DNA of 64,000 nt from Carallia brachiata (lineage: Eukaryota > Streptophyta > Magnoliopsida > Malpighiales > Rhizophoraceae), in the NCBI GenBank assembly GCA_021464245.1, contig JADCRB010000065.1, positions 690,689 through 754,688 of the forward strand, in the 5' to 3' direction. Position numbers and translations under genes: made by a program. The notes below the pieces were generated by a model. That model saw only the letters and a list, made by a program, of their open reading frames with translations, ran no database searches and was not told the origin of the DNA. Below are positions 24,928 through 37,514 of this stretch, one piece after another (the stretch's first letter is position 1; every line of letters starts with the position of its first letter).

Positions 24928-26394
24928 AGAAGCTACACAATTCATTCCGGGTAAATGCAAATCCTATGGCATATCATAAGCAAATAACAATCATGCAGAT
25001 AAAGTTTCTACTATGGTTCATGACTTCGTGGCGTGCTTTGTTTATGTCTTTTTTTTTTTTTTCCAGTTTGGGTGCAGTGTGGCTTGGAAGCAAAATAAAT
25101 ATTATCCAGCTGTATAAACGCAAGAGAATCAGCCTTTGATGCAATTGCAAAGTAGTTGTGATTCTGATTTTTCAAATGAATCAAAAGCACAATTGAGCGG
25201 TGGGAGAGAGTTTTATTGTGGATTTCTTGAACAGTTAATATGCTGTGCTGTTTTGATGGTGCAAACCCTATTTGTTACTGGTCTTCAATGTATAACACAA
25301 ATGATACCATAAATAAGCAATGAAAGAGCTGGTTTGAAATCCCATTTTGACACGGTTTTTGGGCATGGTTACCTCGCAAACTTCTCCTAGCAAACCTAAA
25401 AGCATAATTCATGGAGCATCTCCTAGTACCAAGTTACAAATTTTAAACCAAAATGACCCGTAATATTAGTGATTTTGAAGTGTATATCAGAGTTTAAAAA
25501 AATTTTGGAAACAGGAATTAACCAATAATTTTTTATTATAATTTTCTTCTTCTCATAAATATGTATTGCTACCCTAATTCCCATTTTTTCAGTACTTGAC
25601 CATGTAGTACTAAAAGAGGGGAAAAGGTTTTCGTGATCCAACTTAGATTTGAGATTCGAGCCGTACGTGCCAACGGCCATTCCAATTAAATTTCCACCTT
25701 ACATCACTTTTTTTTTTTTTTTGGGTCAATGCACCTTGCCACATTAAAATTAAGGTATTGTGCCTTTTACGCTCAAAATGGGCCTTATCATAGCAAGCTA
25801 AAGCCCAAATAATGCCGATAAGATACCATCATTAATTGGGCCAAATAGAGCCCTATCATGTTTCTCTTTATAATAACAAAAAAATAAAAAAAAAACACAA
25901 TCATATGCTCCAATTACTTAAGACACTTAAATTTCAAATTTCAAATGAGAAATCTTGAGTTTAAATGTCAAGTACTGTATGAGATTAAAATTTATTTGTA
26001 TAATTAAATTTAGATTTCTTTCCGTGAGTATTTTATTATAATTATTTAGATTATTCAAATTATTTAAAAGAGACTATATTTTCTAGTAGAGGCACCACTT
26101 AAAAACAAAAGAAATATTGAAATTTTGTTTTTTGGTCAATTAGTTTAATAGTTAAGGGTGTTCCATTAGAAATCTGATTAAGGAGAAGTGAGCTGTGGGG
26201 TTCAAATTCCGTCTGACCGAGCATACTTACTCCAATCACTCAAACAAAGCTCGAGGTTCAAAACATTGAAATTTATTAGAGTGACCATCTACCCAAAAAG
26301 AAAGACAGATGAGTTCAAGTTCCAATTTTCCCATCTCCCTCTCCATCGTTAAAGAAAAATAAATAAATAAATAAATAAAACACTTTGATCAGAT
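24928..26394. other. Intergenic spacer with 3' UTR of the upstream gene
   Basis: The start should be the D-cysteine desulfhydrase 3' UTR. At about 26140-26215 a TTTAATAGTTAAGG stretch and GGTTCAAATTCC look like weak A and B boxes, hinting at an old SINE, but without a clear tail or duplication. Nothing else was recognised. Confidence 0.35.
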
Positions 26395-26420
26395 TCTGAT
26401 CTCAGACATTCACACTTTCA

Positions 26421-26461
26421 TTCCCGCCAGTTGGACGTACAAAAAAAGGCAATTTTCCCGC
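26421..26461 (+). promoter_or_regulatory. Two E2F-type sites in the DPB2 promoter
   Basis: TTCCCGCC at 26421-26428 and a perfect TTTCCCGC at 26454-26461 lie about 155-195 bp before the DPB2 ATG. TTTCCCGC is the consensus bound by plant E2F/DP factors, which switch on DNA-replication genes at the G1/S transition. Their position upstream of a replicative polymerase subunit makes S-phase control likely. Confidence 0.7.
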
Positions 26462-26614
26462 CCAAAAAGGGGGCCAAAACCACCATTCTCATCCTCTCCA
26501 TCCAAAAAAAGAGCACGGCCCAGCCATCATCTTCTTGAATCGAATCCGTGTGAAATTTACATACGAATACACATTAACAAAAGGGGAAAGCCAAAAAACC
26601 AAAGAAAAGAAAAA

Positions 26615-29600
26615 ATGAGTAGTTCGATGAGGAAGAAGATACAGAGGAAGTTCAAGATCAGAGGCTACACGCTGAAGGTGGACGCCCTCGACGAGATCCT
26701 CTCCTTCGTCGACCGCTTTCACGGCGCCGAAGACGAGGCCCTCGATCTTCTCCTCGACCACCTCCAATTCCAATCCCGTCCGTCCCTTTTACCCCCCTTC
26801 TCTCTTCCTATTTTATTTTCATGAATTTTTTTTTAATTACAATTTCGCTAGTCTTGAACCCTAATTTTTTTGGGTTAAATTTGGGCGGTGGAATTTCCAG
26901 AGAAATTGGAGGTGAAATCTTCGATAATAGATAAGGAGCCGGTGCGTCGCGTTGTAAACGCATTACTGCAAGCTGATGATGCTGCGGAGGAGTTCCCGAG
27001 CGAGGTTTCTACGGCCCATTCTGCTATTCGCGTTATCGATGCCTTTTTAGTCCTAAGTTTCGGTTCGACCCCATCAAGAAGCAGTTTTATCAGTAACCCC
27101 TCTCTCTCTCTCTCTATATATATATCTCTCAATTTGGTTAAATTTTTATTTGGTTTTCGTTTTAATTGATGCGACGGAAATTCGTTTTAGGGTTTAGCCC
27201 TGTGTTTGTTGTCTGGGGAAATTGAGGGAAGAGGACGGTTGAAGTTACTTAGTAATTGTTGTTGATATGTTTTTATGTCTCTCTGAAATCTGAGATGCAG
27301 AATTTTCCATTATCCATTTATGTTTGTTGATTTTCTTTTTACTTTTTTGCACCCTTACAATGGATGTATTTTTCAGAATCTAAATTCTTTGATTTCAGTG
27401 GGAATTTAGTAAGTCTTGGTTTTTGTTATTCATAGGAATAACGGCCCCCTCCGATTCATGGTGAGGCTTCTGCAAAAGCAGCTCTTTACAAGGATAGGTT
27501 TCTGTTACTTTTCCAAAGAGTTTCTCGTGATCAGCATTTCTCGAAGCCTGCTTTTGACTCTGAACTGTCTCGTTATGGAAACTGCGAGGTGCTCCCTCTC
27601 GTATTCATTACCTTTTCTTATGCATCTCCAGATGCGCACTTTTTGCCAACAAAATGTGGCTTATTATCCCTTTATGTGCTATTTGGAACAGATAGCTCCG
27701 ATTCAGTCTTTGCTTGGGCAACGGGAAGGAAATGGCTTATGGGTGTGATTTCACAGTTAGAAGATGGCATTTCTACTTGGAAGATCTTACTGCTTCTGTC
27801 GAAATAGATTTGTCTCATGCAATATCCTTTCTTTTCTGCTATTTTCATTCTTCTTCTTCTTCTTCTTGATTTCCGTTTTTGTTGTTGGGTTTTGATCCCT
27901 AATTGCTTTTGTAATATTTCTCTCTCTATTTATTTTATTTGAACATTTATGCTTACAAAGTATTATGCTAACCTTTGATGTCTCCTGTATGTCTACGAGT
28001 GCCTATTTGCTTGGCATGGACTGACTTAAGAAAGAAATGGGTGGATGATATCTGGTCTTTCAGCTATGGAAATAATTAAATGATGCATCCCATAAGTTTG
28101 ATGCTCTACGAGATTTTGTGATCCTCATCAGTCATCAGGATTTCAGTGGGACCTTTTGGTGTTAAGGTTTAGTTGAATTGGGTATCAATTATAGAAATTA
28201 TAGCTCTTATTGCAATAAGAAGATATAAAAGTTCCACTGCCGTTGAAATGCGTTTATAGTGACTTTTTCCTTGACAAGTAATACAAGATAACCAGTGGAT
28301 TCTTATCAGAGAACACCATAGTTGTTGCTGAAGGTGAGATGCTCGTTAATGGGATTTTCCAGGTTAGTTATAACTTCCGCTTGTTAAAGCCTTTTAGCCA
28401 CTAATTTGTGCCATCAATTTTGAGGGTAATTACCTGTATATAGTCTTTAATTGGATATTGATGCAAGATCTGAACCATTCCCAGTGCCTTATTAATTGAT
28501 TTTTTGGCCTTCCTTTATCTTTCTCAGTTATCACATTCAACTTTACCAAGCCTTTGGCTCCACATCTCATGTTTTGTGAACTTTTACAGACATGGATATG
28601 AATTCTGGTTGGACACATCTACTTTTGAAAGTGTAGACATGGGATGGCTAATGCTTAATGTCTGTGTATAGTTGTAAACTTACATAGGACCATACATGAT
28701 TGTTTTTTGCTGCTTGTAAAAGAAAAATAGGCAATGGAGAGGACTGAAGGAATGGCCATTTTTAAATTGATTGGTAAAGTCATAATTCTTGTAGGTTTTG
28801 ATATTTTGTTGGCTGTAATGATTCTCTTCTTTCATGCCAATTAGTGTGCTGTATTCAGGCAGATGGTGTGTGCTGTTAGAGTTGCCCCCAAAGTTTGCAG
28901 ATCCTTTGTGTTCTGAGCCTTTACAGGGTTTGGACTAGCATACCATTATGAATACAACCAGGAGAAGAGTTAAAATCAATTCATAAATACTGATGTACTT
29001 TCTTGCCAGGGTCTGCTCATATTGTGACAAAAATGAAAATTTCCCAAAAATAAAGAAATAGAGAATAACTTGGAAGAAGAGATGACAACCTTGAAAAGAG
29101 GAGATACTGGGTTATTCATACTCGTGGATAAATTCGATGATCTTTATAGATTTCTATTGATATGGAACTAATACTGACATATGTAACTAAATTCCTATGC
29201 TCACTAATCCACTGTCTTTTTGGCATTGGACATATTTATACATTGAATTGGCCTTTACAATGCTATAATTTGTGCAAACATAGAAATGTTTTGCCGTCAT
29301 GTCTAGGTGCTTCTGCCCAAAGAAATTTAACGCCAACTTTTGGTACGTGCTCCAACTACAACATCTACCTAGTAAGTAACAGTTTAAAAAATGCTAGGGA
29401 GCATTGCCCATGACATTTCTTTCTTGAGCTTTGTTTGTCTTTCCTTTTTTCCCTTGAACTTTGCAGAAGGTTTGGTTTGTGCTTTTCTTTCTTGCTGGCA
29501 TTAATGCATTGGACAGCAATTCTTCCACTTGATGGCAACAATCTTTAATTGTTTGTTCTTGTGAAGGTGCATACTTGTGGGTTTCCTCCACTAGAGGATA

Positions 29601-30833
29601 GGGGAAAGTCATTGAAATTAGTTGCGCAACATGATTTCTTTGGCAGCGGCACACTCACAAAAGAGGAGACTGTATCCATAACATGCTTTCATTTGTTTGG
29701 AATTGATAAATAAATATATTTGCCAGGAATTTTCTCCAGTAAATTTAGACATTGATGAATTGATTTTAGTTTTCCTATATACTTTGATAGCTTAGACTTG
29801 CAGAGTTGGAGAAAAGAGCTGTTAATGATATGTTTGTCATATTCTCTGACATTTGGCTGGATAATGAGGAGGTTATTCGACCTTCCCTTTTATTTATTTC
29901 CTGCTTTTGTCAGCATGTATCTGTATGTTTCAGATGAGATTGCAGATTGCCAAGTAGCTAAGCTAAATCTTTACATCTCTTTCCTTAGAGAAGGTCATGG
30001 GAAAGCTGGAGACTGTTCTTAATGGTTTTGAGGTTCAGGAGGTGGTTCCTTCCTTGTTTGTTTTCATGGGCAATTTTTGTTCTCATCCTTGCAACCTATC
30101 CTTTCATTCATTTTCAACTCTTAGGTGCGAGATACTTATATGGGTCATACATTTATTTACTTATTTATGTTTCTTATTCTCATTGCTGCACTGTTCTTAA
30201 ACAAGCCATGTTAGCATGACAATGTATAAAATAAACATGCAGATCACAGTTTGGCAATCTGGGGCAAATGATTGCATCCCATTCACGGCTGAAAGAACAT
30301 AGCCGGTTTCTCTTCATTCCAGGCCCAGATGATGCAGGTATTTCAAGCAGAAAAAAACAGTGCATGCTTCATTAAATACCATTTTTTTTTCCAATAAAGA
30401 AACGTAAGGGTGATTGGCATTTTGTCTATTTCAGGTTCATCAACAGTTCTACCTAGGTGCCATTTGCCAAAATATCTAACTGAAGAGCTTCAGGAGTCCG
30501 TTCCGCATGCCATATTTTCCAGTAATCCTTGCAGGTTAACCTCTCTGATTGTTTAATGGCTAAAACAATGATAAAGATAAACTTGCTTTAGGCCAGAGGC
30601 AATTCTTCTGGAGCAAATGCAGAGTGTTGAATGCTCTTTTGACAATTGTTGTATGTCTTAAATTGTTCTGGGATACAAATGGTCCTTATATAACCTTTTC
30701 TTATTTACCCACAGAATCAAGTTCTATAGCCAAGAAATTGTATTTTTCCGTCATGACCTCCTATATAAGATGCGTCGGTCATGCTTGATGCCTCCTTCTA
30801 CAGAAGAGACTGATGATCCCTTTGAGCATGTAT

Positions 30834-30868
<35 letters not shown>

Positions 30869-31615
30869 CTAAGTCTTTTCTGATCCAAATATTGTGCTCA
30901 CGGGATTTCTTTATTGAGGATCCTGGTCAATGGCAATAACGGCTTTGATTTCCATTTACAGCTTGTTGCCACCATTACCCACCAAAGTCATTTGTGCCCT
31001 CTGCCTCTTGTTGTTCAACCAATTATCTGGAATTATGATCACAGTCTCTATTTGTATCCATCTCCACATGCGGTAATAATCTCATCTTGTCTTTATTTTC
31101 TACTTTGTCTTTTTAACCTTCTCTGATCTTGTTTTTTCATGCAAACATAGTATTGAGTTTCATCTTTTCACTATATATGAGATGTTATAGCTTGTGCTTG
31201 TATGACCCATCATATTGCTCATATGAGATGAACTGTTTGGTTTACTGGGTGGTTGAAAATTTGATCCAATCAGTATGCTTATGAGTGCTAAAGATGTTCT
31301 TTAAGTTGAATTCTGGTAGAATCTTGTGGTGTTAATATCTTGACTTAATAAACTGACAGTATTTATTTAGATAATAAATTTGTAAATAATCATATTGCTT
31401 TTAACCTTTTTAAATTGACGCCTACCTGATAGAGGGAACATAGCAATTTGATGTATTTCAAAATTCGTATTCAGATAGTTTTAGGTGATAAAAGTGAGCA
31501 GAAGGCATTCAAATACACAGGAATCACTTGTTTCAACCCTGGATCCTTCTCCAATGACAGCACTTTTGTAGCATACCGACCATGCAACCAAGAAGTTGAG
31601 CTTTCAGCCTTGTGA
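26615..31615 (+). CDS. DPB2: DNA polymerase epsilon subunit B (DPB2), 13 exons, with a U12 AT-AC intron and five 1-bp frame breaks
   Basis: Exons: 26615-26777, 26901-27092, 27436-27588, 27692-27821, 28285-28362, 29568-29671, 29791-29871, 29994-30124, 30243-30337, 30435-30534, 30715-30829, 30962-31072, 31475-31615. DPB2 is the essential B subunit of leading-strand DNA polymerase epsilon. The N-terminal helical domain starts RKKIQRKFKIRGYTLKVDAL. The OB-fold part has EGEMLVNGIFQ and TCGFPPLED. The inactive phosphoesterase domain carries VFMGNFCSHPCNLSF, SRFLFIPGPDDAG, HAIFSSNPCRIKFYSQEIVF and THQSHLCPLPLVVQPIIW, ending VAYRPCNQEVELSAL. Single bases appear missing near 27052, 27447, 27728, 27767 and 29581. 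Exons sum to 1594 nt; five more bases give 1599 nt, or 532 aa, matching the roughly 526 aa of Arabidopsis DPB2. Exons 7-13 are clean. The gene keeps its introns, so it is not a processed copy. Confidence 0.88.
27822..28284 (+). other. U12-type AT-AC intron (intron 4 of DPB2)
   Basis: The intron starts with ATATCCTTT, the exact U12 5' splice consensus, right after codon GCA. It ends with AC, and the branch-point motif TTCCTTGAC (28267-28275) fits the U12 consensus TTCCTTRAY. The probable branch adenosine at 28274 is 10 nt from the 3' splice site. The next exon opens with AAG ATA ACC AGT GGA TTC, encoding KITSGF, which continues the conserved DPB2 protein. No GT-AG alternative keeps the protein intact here. 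Confidence 0.85.
30836..30864. repeat. (CT)n microsatellite at the start of a DPB2 intron
   Basis: About 14 CT/TC units beginning a few bases after the exon 11 donor site. Confidence 0.9.
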
Positions 31616-34600
31616 GTATCACAATGGTTCCAGAGATATTCTTTACTAGATGAATATGATTCAGAATATGAGGCTGATAACATCATTGTAACATTATCAC
31701 AGAGATCATGGTCAAAATCAGTGAGTAGAAATTACTATTTTATTTTTGACGATCACTTGTAAAGTGAATTAGGAAATTTTCCTTTCTTGATGGGGATACA
31801 TTGCATTTCTAATTTGGTGAGTACCATTTGTTGCTAGAAATTCTTCTCTATGTAAACTAGTTGTTGATGTCTGTAACTGTCTCCTGTTCAATAAACAACA
31901 ATTGTTAATTAGCCAGGGACCCAAGATTGTGTGCCTTAACGTTCTATATTCTAGTGCAAGTTCCCTATAAGTTTCTTTGTTTCTCGTCTTTTGAACATTT
32001 TCTATACCTGTTTAGCTTTAAGATAGTGGCATCAAGTGACTGCGCTTGAGTTTCTTGTGGTATTTCCCTTCTTTCTTTGTTGCATCTCTTTGATATTCCT
32101 TGTGTCACTGGTAGCTCCTTTTATTTTAGCTAGAAGCCTAGAACTCTATTTCTTTCTTTCAACGAAAGAGGTTTTGTCTTACTAGCTGCTCAGGATTCTA
32201 GGTTTTTCTTATTGCCTTTTTTATTTTGAGTTACTATAAATTGGTTGGTCTTAGCTTTTGGGGATCATTTCCTTCCTTACCCATTTGATGAGCTGATCCT
32301 AGTCTATCCTATTCTCTGAATTACTGCTCATTAACTTAATAATGCTTCACATCATATTGTAATGAAATAACTCCACTTTCACGCTGCTTGTGGAGGTCAT
32401 GATCACCTTTTCTCAAGTTGGTGTACAACTAGTGTTGTTACTAGTTCCAAAAAAATCCAAGAGATTGTGGTCCGTTAGTCCATCCTCAGTTTGTTTTGCT
32501 TTATCCATAACTTTATTAACCCCAGTCCTCTATGCTGCACTTGCTACTTCTCTTTGATTATGTGGGGAGTGGGGTAGATGATTAAACTTATTATGGCTAC
32601 TTAGTGGAACAATTGGGTTTAGGTTATGGCATTTGATGCAACCTTGTCCATTTTTACTTTATTTGTGGACATGCATGGTTCAATAACGCTCTACCAAAAA
32701 TTCATAAGTGCAAGACCAAATTTCTTTGTGAATAAGAAGCAAAATATTAATTTTTGCAATATTTTTCTATTTGGTAATTAACAAACGTTACTAAAAAGAA
32801 TGTGTTAAAAAGATCATGCACTTTAAAACTAGAATTAATACTTCATTTGTTTTTCATTTCCAGTTCGTTGGCTTTAAAGGTCTGATAATTTTGTTGCTTC
32901 TATACTATTTTTGTTAATTTTCTGTTAGTTCTATGCTTATGAGAACAAAATTTTGGAAGTGAAAAGTGATTAACAACTTCCCACTGTAACTGACATGAAA
33001 AACAGTAGCTAACCTTGTAATTTTGTCAGATCAATTACCGGATGCTTAGCAAGAGTTTACGGTCCAATAAACATTGAGTTGTTGAATTTCTGTTCACAAT
33101 TTTTATCAAGGCTTTAGACTGATATACATTAAAGTCAGACATTGCGGCACCCAGCAGATTCTCAGTTTTCTTACATACTGTTGGACAGCTTTCTCCACTT
33201 GGAGTATGGAAGTAAAGGTGTCAGTATGTAAGTGGCCTGGTAGGTGATTGCTGCTAAACTCAGGCAGTAATGAAGATTCTTGATCTTAAGATGTCATCAC
33301 AAGTGCTTGCTATTTGTTAAATGTGACAAAATGTTGATATCATTTCGGACTTCTTAGCTTATTGCGTCAACCAACACTTAAGCCGAAAGAAATGTAGTGC
33401 CTTAGTTCTTGTTGTTACTCATAGATCTTTCACTTATACCATATAGAAAAGTGTTCTTCGACTACACGTCCAATGCTATAGTGGGCGATTTAAATATTGT
33501 GGAGAGGTATTTTAATTGATGGAAGAAGGTGCTTGTATTCACAAACATCAACAATAACAAAATCTTAATTTTAGGTCTAATTATGCAACATGTTGCATGA
33601 ATTTTTGTTCATCATTCTCTCTCTACTCACTTGAATTTGGCCCTCCATCTTAATTGGTGCAGTTCTAGTAGACATATCTAAACTAACGGCAAATGTGGTT
33701 GAGATTTCATTCCTTTGTTTTAAAAGTCACCAGAAATTCATCTAACATTTGAATTTATTGACATCAAATCACCTATGAATTTTGATTATTAGTCGAATTT
33801 CGAAAGTGTTCATACCTCAAAAGATTGTTGGAACATGGCCATATGAATCTGTTTCCGTGGTCAAGATAATAGAGGCGTATCCTTTCGTCCCTGAGGCAAG
33901 CGTTTAGTGGCATCTGGGTTTTCAGTGGAGAATGTAAAGGTGTTACATTCCATCAAGTTTAGTACAAAAATTCACTTAAAGGAATGTATCCATGCCAACA
34001 GTCGACAGTTACACCCATTGTCTTCTACCTTCTACCTAATAGCAACAAGCATAAAAGTGAGTTGTACTCAAGGTAGCATTTTCCCTCATTCCATTGTATA
34101 TTTTCTAAAAGATTCACAGAAGCAGAAGGTGGATTCGCAACATTCACGTAATGGGCAATTCAAATGGCTAAAAAAGATGTTCCTAAGCCACTCTAGCTAT
34201 TCTGAAACAGGTTTTTGGAAGTGTTCTTAGTTGTGAAAATTTATGGTAATTTTTGTCTTTTCTCCCCCCAAAAATTTAGTTTAAGATAACTTGTAGCTGT
34301 ACATGACTTGTTTATGATCTTGGGGTAATCTTTCTCACATGGAAAATAATCCAAGGTTGTGGGAGACCTGTAGCAGTGTGCTCTTGGTAGGTGAAATCCT
34401 CCTAGTGCACTTATTCTCTACATGACCACCATGTGAAAGTGAACCTGGCTAGAATAATATCAGCAACTGCAACAAAAGAAAGGCATTATAGTATCTTTTC
34501 AAGGATTGCTTTGTTGACTAACTGAGCAGGATATATCCTGCCGACGGAATAACAAAATGGAAAGTTTCCCTGATCATAAAGGATTCCAATTATATGATCA

Positions 34601-35410
34601 TTCTGCATATGACTTGTTTATGATCTTGGATAACAGCTATCCTTCCGGTTGGACGTTAGACTTGGATAGACTGCTGCGAGATATTCTGCAGTTTTAGAAT
34701 GTTCGGTGGCACTAAAGTACCTACAAAGAGCACTAGGCATACTTTATTAGGTTGAGGCTTGGTACCTCAAATCTCAAATTTCAGACTTAACACTCACATT
34801 TTTCCTCTCTTTACCATTGAGTTACCACTTTTGATGGACAAAAAAAAAAAAAAAAGAACAAAAGTAGGTACTGGGTACAAAACAATTCGAAATTATGCAG
34901 TTGAGCATTGGTGTTGAGGAGTAGGTAGAAATTGTTAAAACAGTCTGAAAAAATAGATATGTATTTCAAGACTATTCAGGGGAGGCCATTATTTGCTTAC
35001 ATAACAGTAACAGGCCGTTGGGATTGTAAGATTTGCAGTTGCAATGCTCCACCATCCTCTTGTAATTCTTATAGATTAATGCCTTATTTTTCTAGTTGCA
35101 TCAATTTGATACTAAAATTTGTTCTCCTCTCCAATCAACTCTTTTATTTGTATTTAAATCTTACCTTCATTCAATTCAAATACAATAATAACAAAACCTT
35201 TATCCTAAATTTAATTTGAGATCAATTACATAAATCTTTTTTCGCTATTCTATTTTTTTCATAGCTTAACACTTACTACCATAGAGTTTAGCTGACATAA
35301 TTATTGACCAGTAGAATTTGCCTTTCAGCTAAATATAAATTTTGCAGTCACACAGAATTACAGTGGCACTTACATTCAACCGGACATATTAGAAAGTTTT
35401 TTGAAATTAA
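31616..35410. other. Intergenic spacer between DPB2 and the MITE
   Basis: About 3.8 kb after the DPB2 stop. The start is the 3' UTR. Composition is moderate and several short ORFs exist, but none has a recognisable domain. I see no clear mobile element. Confidence 0.4.
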
Positions 35411-35690
35411 GGGTCCATTTGTTTACTGTAAAATAACTTACATTTATAAAATATTTGCAAGAAAAAATATTTGCAGTGAAAATAATGATTTTCCTTTGTC
35501 ACTTACTTATAGTACAATTTATATTTTCCCTGAAAATAATTTTAGCTCTACAAAAGGAGAAGTTATTTTACCTGAAAATCTGAAAATTTTTTCCAAATTT
35601 TACTTATGTAAAATATTTTTCGCGAAACAAATGCCGGAAAACCTGTAAAATTTTTTCCTGTAAAATATTTTATAGGAAACAAACATACCC
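35411..35690. mobile_element. Tourist-like MITE (PIF/Harbinger group), 280 bp, TAA target duplication
   Basis: The left end is GGGTCCATTTGTTTACTGTA and the right end, reverse complemented, is GGGTATGTTTGTTTCCTATA, forming imperfect terminal inverted repeats of about 25 bp. The element is flanked by TAA on both sides (35408-35410 and 35691-35693), the 3-bp TWA-type duplication expected for PIF/Harbinger insertions. The interior is AT-rich and non-coding. Confidence 0.75.
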
Positions 35691-35693
35691 TAA

Positions 35694-37514
35694 AGCGTAA
35701 TTCTTCTCCGGATTGGGCTGTAGAAGAAAATGAACTACATTTCCTGAATTCTAATCCCTTTGTGCGCACTTTTCAGAGGTATGCAGAAGGAAAACAAGAA
35801 GTTAAACCCTCAGGAAAAAAAAAAAAAAAGGGGCTAAATGATAGATTCAATACGTACGTGGAGTTTTGAAGTCGTAAGCCGAAGATTGTTGGGTTGGTGT
35901 GAAAGGTTAACAAAGCGTACGCACAAGTCCAGACTCCTTAGTTCTGTCTCTCTATATATCATAAACATAACACTATTAGTGCGGTACTTCTGGCACAACT
36001 AAATGCAACACTTTTGTTGAAAATTTTTAAGTTCGTATTCAAGATTTGATGACTCTAATTTTTTTTTCTTGCCTTTCAACCTCCATTCTAATGAAAACAC
36101 AAAAAAATGGAAACGTAACATTGCCACCTGCACGTTATTTGGATAACGTGTGACATCTTGTTGCTGTTAGCAGTTAGGACGGCTGAATTCTCTTTTGGTC
36201 AATTTACAAGTGAAGCAGTTTATTGTACCTTCGTAATTAACTAGATGTCCATTTTTTAATATTATTACACTTATGGGATATGATTCAAGCATCTCTGTTA
36301 TTATCTATGCAAAAACAAGGGCTATTTTTTTTAAAAAATTTTCATTCCAGTTATTTAATTTGACACGTACACGTTATCATGATACAAAATAATAGTATAA
36401 GTCAAAGAAAATTAATGTTAATCAAAATGATAGATGCATATGAAAGAATATATTTTAAATCTAACTGAAGAGCCTATTTTAAAAGAATAATGTCATTTAT
36501 TTGTGTTTTTTCAGACATTCATCGTTGATATAATATCACATCAAGATTAATTTTATTTATTATCTTATATTTGCGTTATATTCTACATTATTTAATTACT
36601 TAGTAGTCATTTTAATTTGTCACACACACGACAAGTAACCAATATTCAATTTTTTTAACTGAAAAAAAAAATCAACTGATTGATCATTGATCACGTATAT
36701 AACTTATAAAATAGACGAAAGGGCACAAATATTCTTGGTGGGTTAAGTAGACGTTGTAGGTTAGAAGCTGGCGAAATAAAGACGTTGAAAGCAGAACGAA
36801 ATTCAACCCACCAAGCAACCTCTCTCTTCCTCTCTCTCTCTCTCTCTCGCTCTCCATGAGAATTAACAAATGTGAAACTATATGAAGATGGTGTTGAATC
36901 GTTTCGGGATTACTTAATTATAAATAAATATAGATAGTGATCATATATTTAAAGAGTACCACTATATAATTTTATTTAAGTAACATTAAAGTAAAAATGA
37001 TGTCTTATATTACACCGTACATCTTTTAACGATTCATATTAATTTACAACTCTTTGAAACTGCATGTATAAAGAGCTATCAAGTTCTTGTATACTTAAAT
37101 TAATGGTTCTGTAAGCGATTTGTTAGCCAAGACGTTGCATCAATAGCTAAGGGGGGGTCGGTCCAAATCTTCCTACTTCCTAACGGAACAACATTTTTCC
37201 TCCATAATCCCATCCCTTCTACTTATCTTCTCTTTGCATTTCTTCCCCTTCTCTCCAATAAATCTCTTCTGTTCTCTCTCTGCATGCGTTGTAACTGTAT
37301 GTGTGCGTGCGGGCGTGCTCAGATCAGGAAGTTTAATTGCCCTTGATGAATTGAATGTTTGAACTAGCTAGGGTTTCTAGTATATATTTTCTTGGATCTT
37401 GGAGCATAATTAGATTTAGATATATATATATATATCCTGCATGAGCTAAATTCTATATTGGTTTTAGAATTAATATACCCACAGATACAGATATATATAT
37501 TATTTATATATATT
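35694..37514. other. Intergenic and promoter region of the MYB gene
   Basis: AT-rich DNA with a (CT)n tract at 36821-36855 and pyrimidine-rich sequence from about 37190 to 37300 that may be the MYB 5' leader. A (TA)n run sits near 37425. No gene is seen. Confidence 0.4.

Noticed and set aside
26140..26215. A second SINE from weak A/B boxes
   Set aside because: The A box is poor, and there is no poly-A tail or target duplication.
26615..31615. Calling DPB2 a processed or retro-copied pseudogene
   Set aside because: It keeps all 12 introns, including a U12 intron, and E2F promoter sites.
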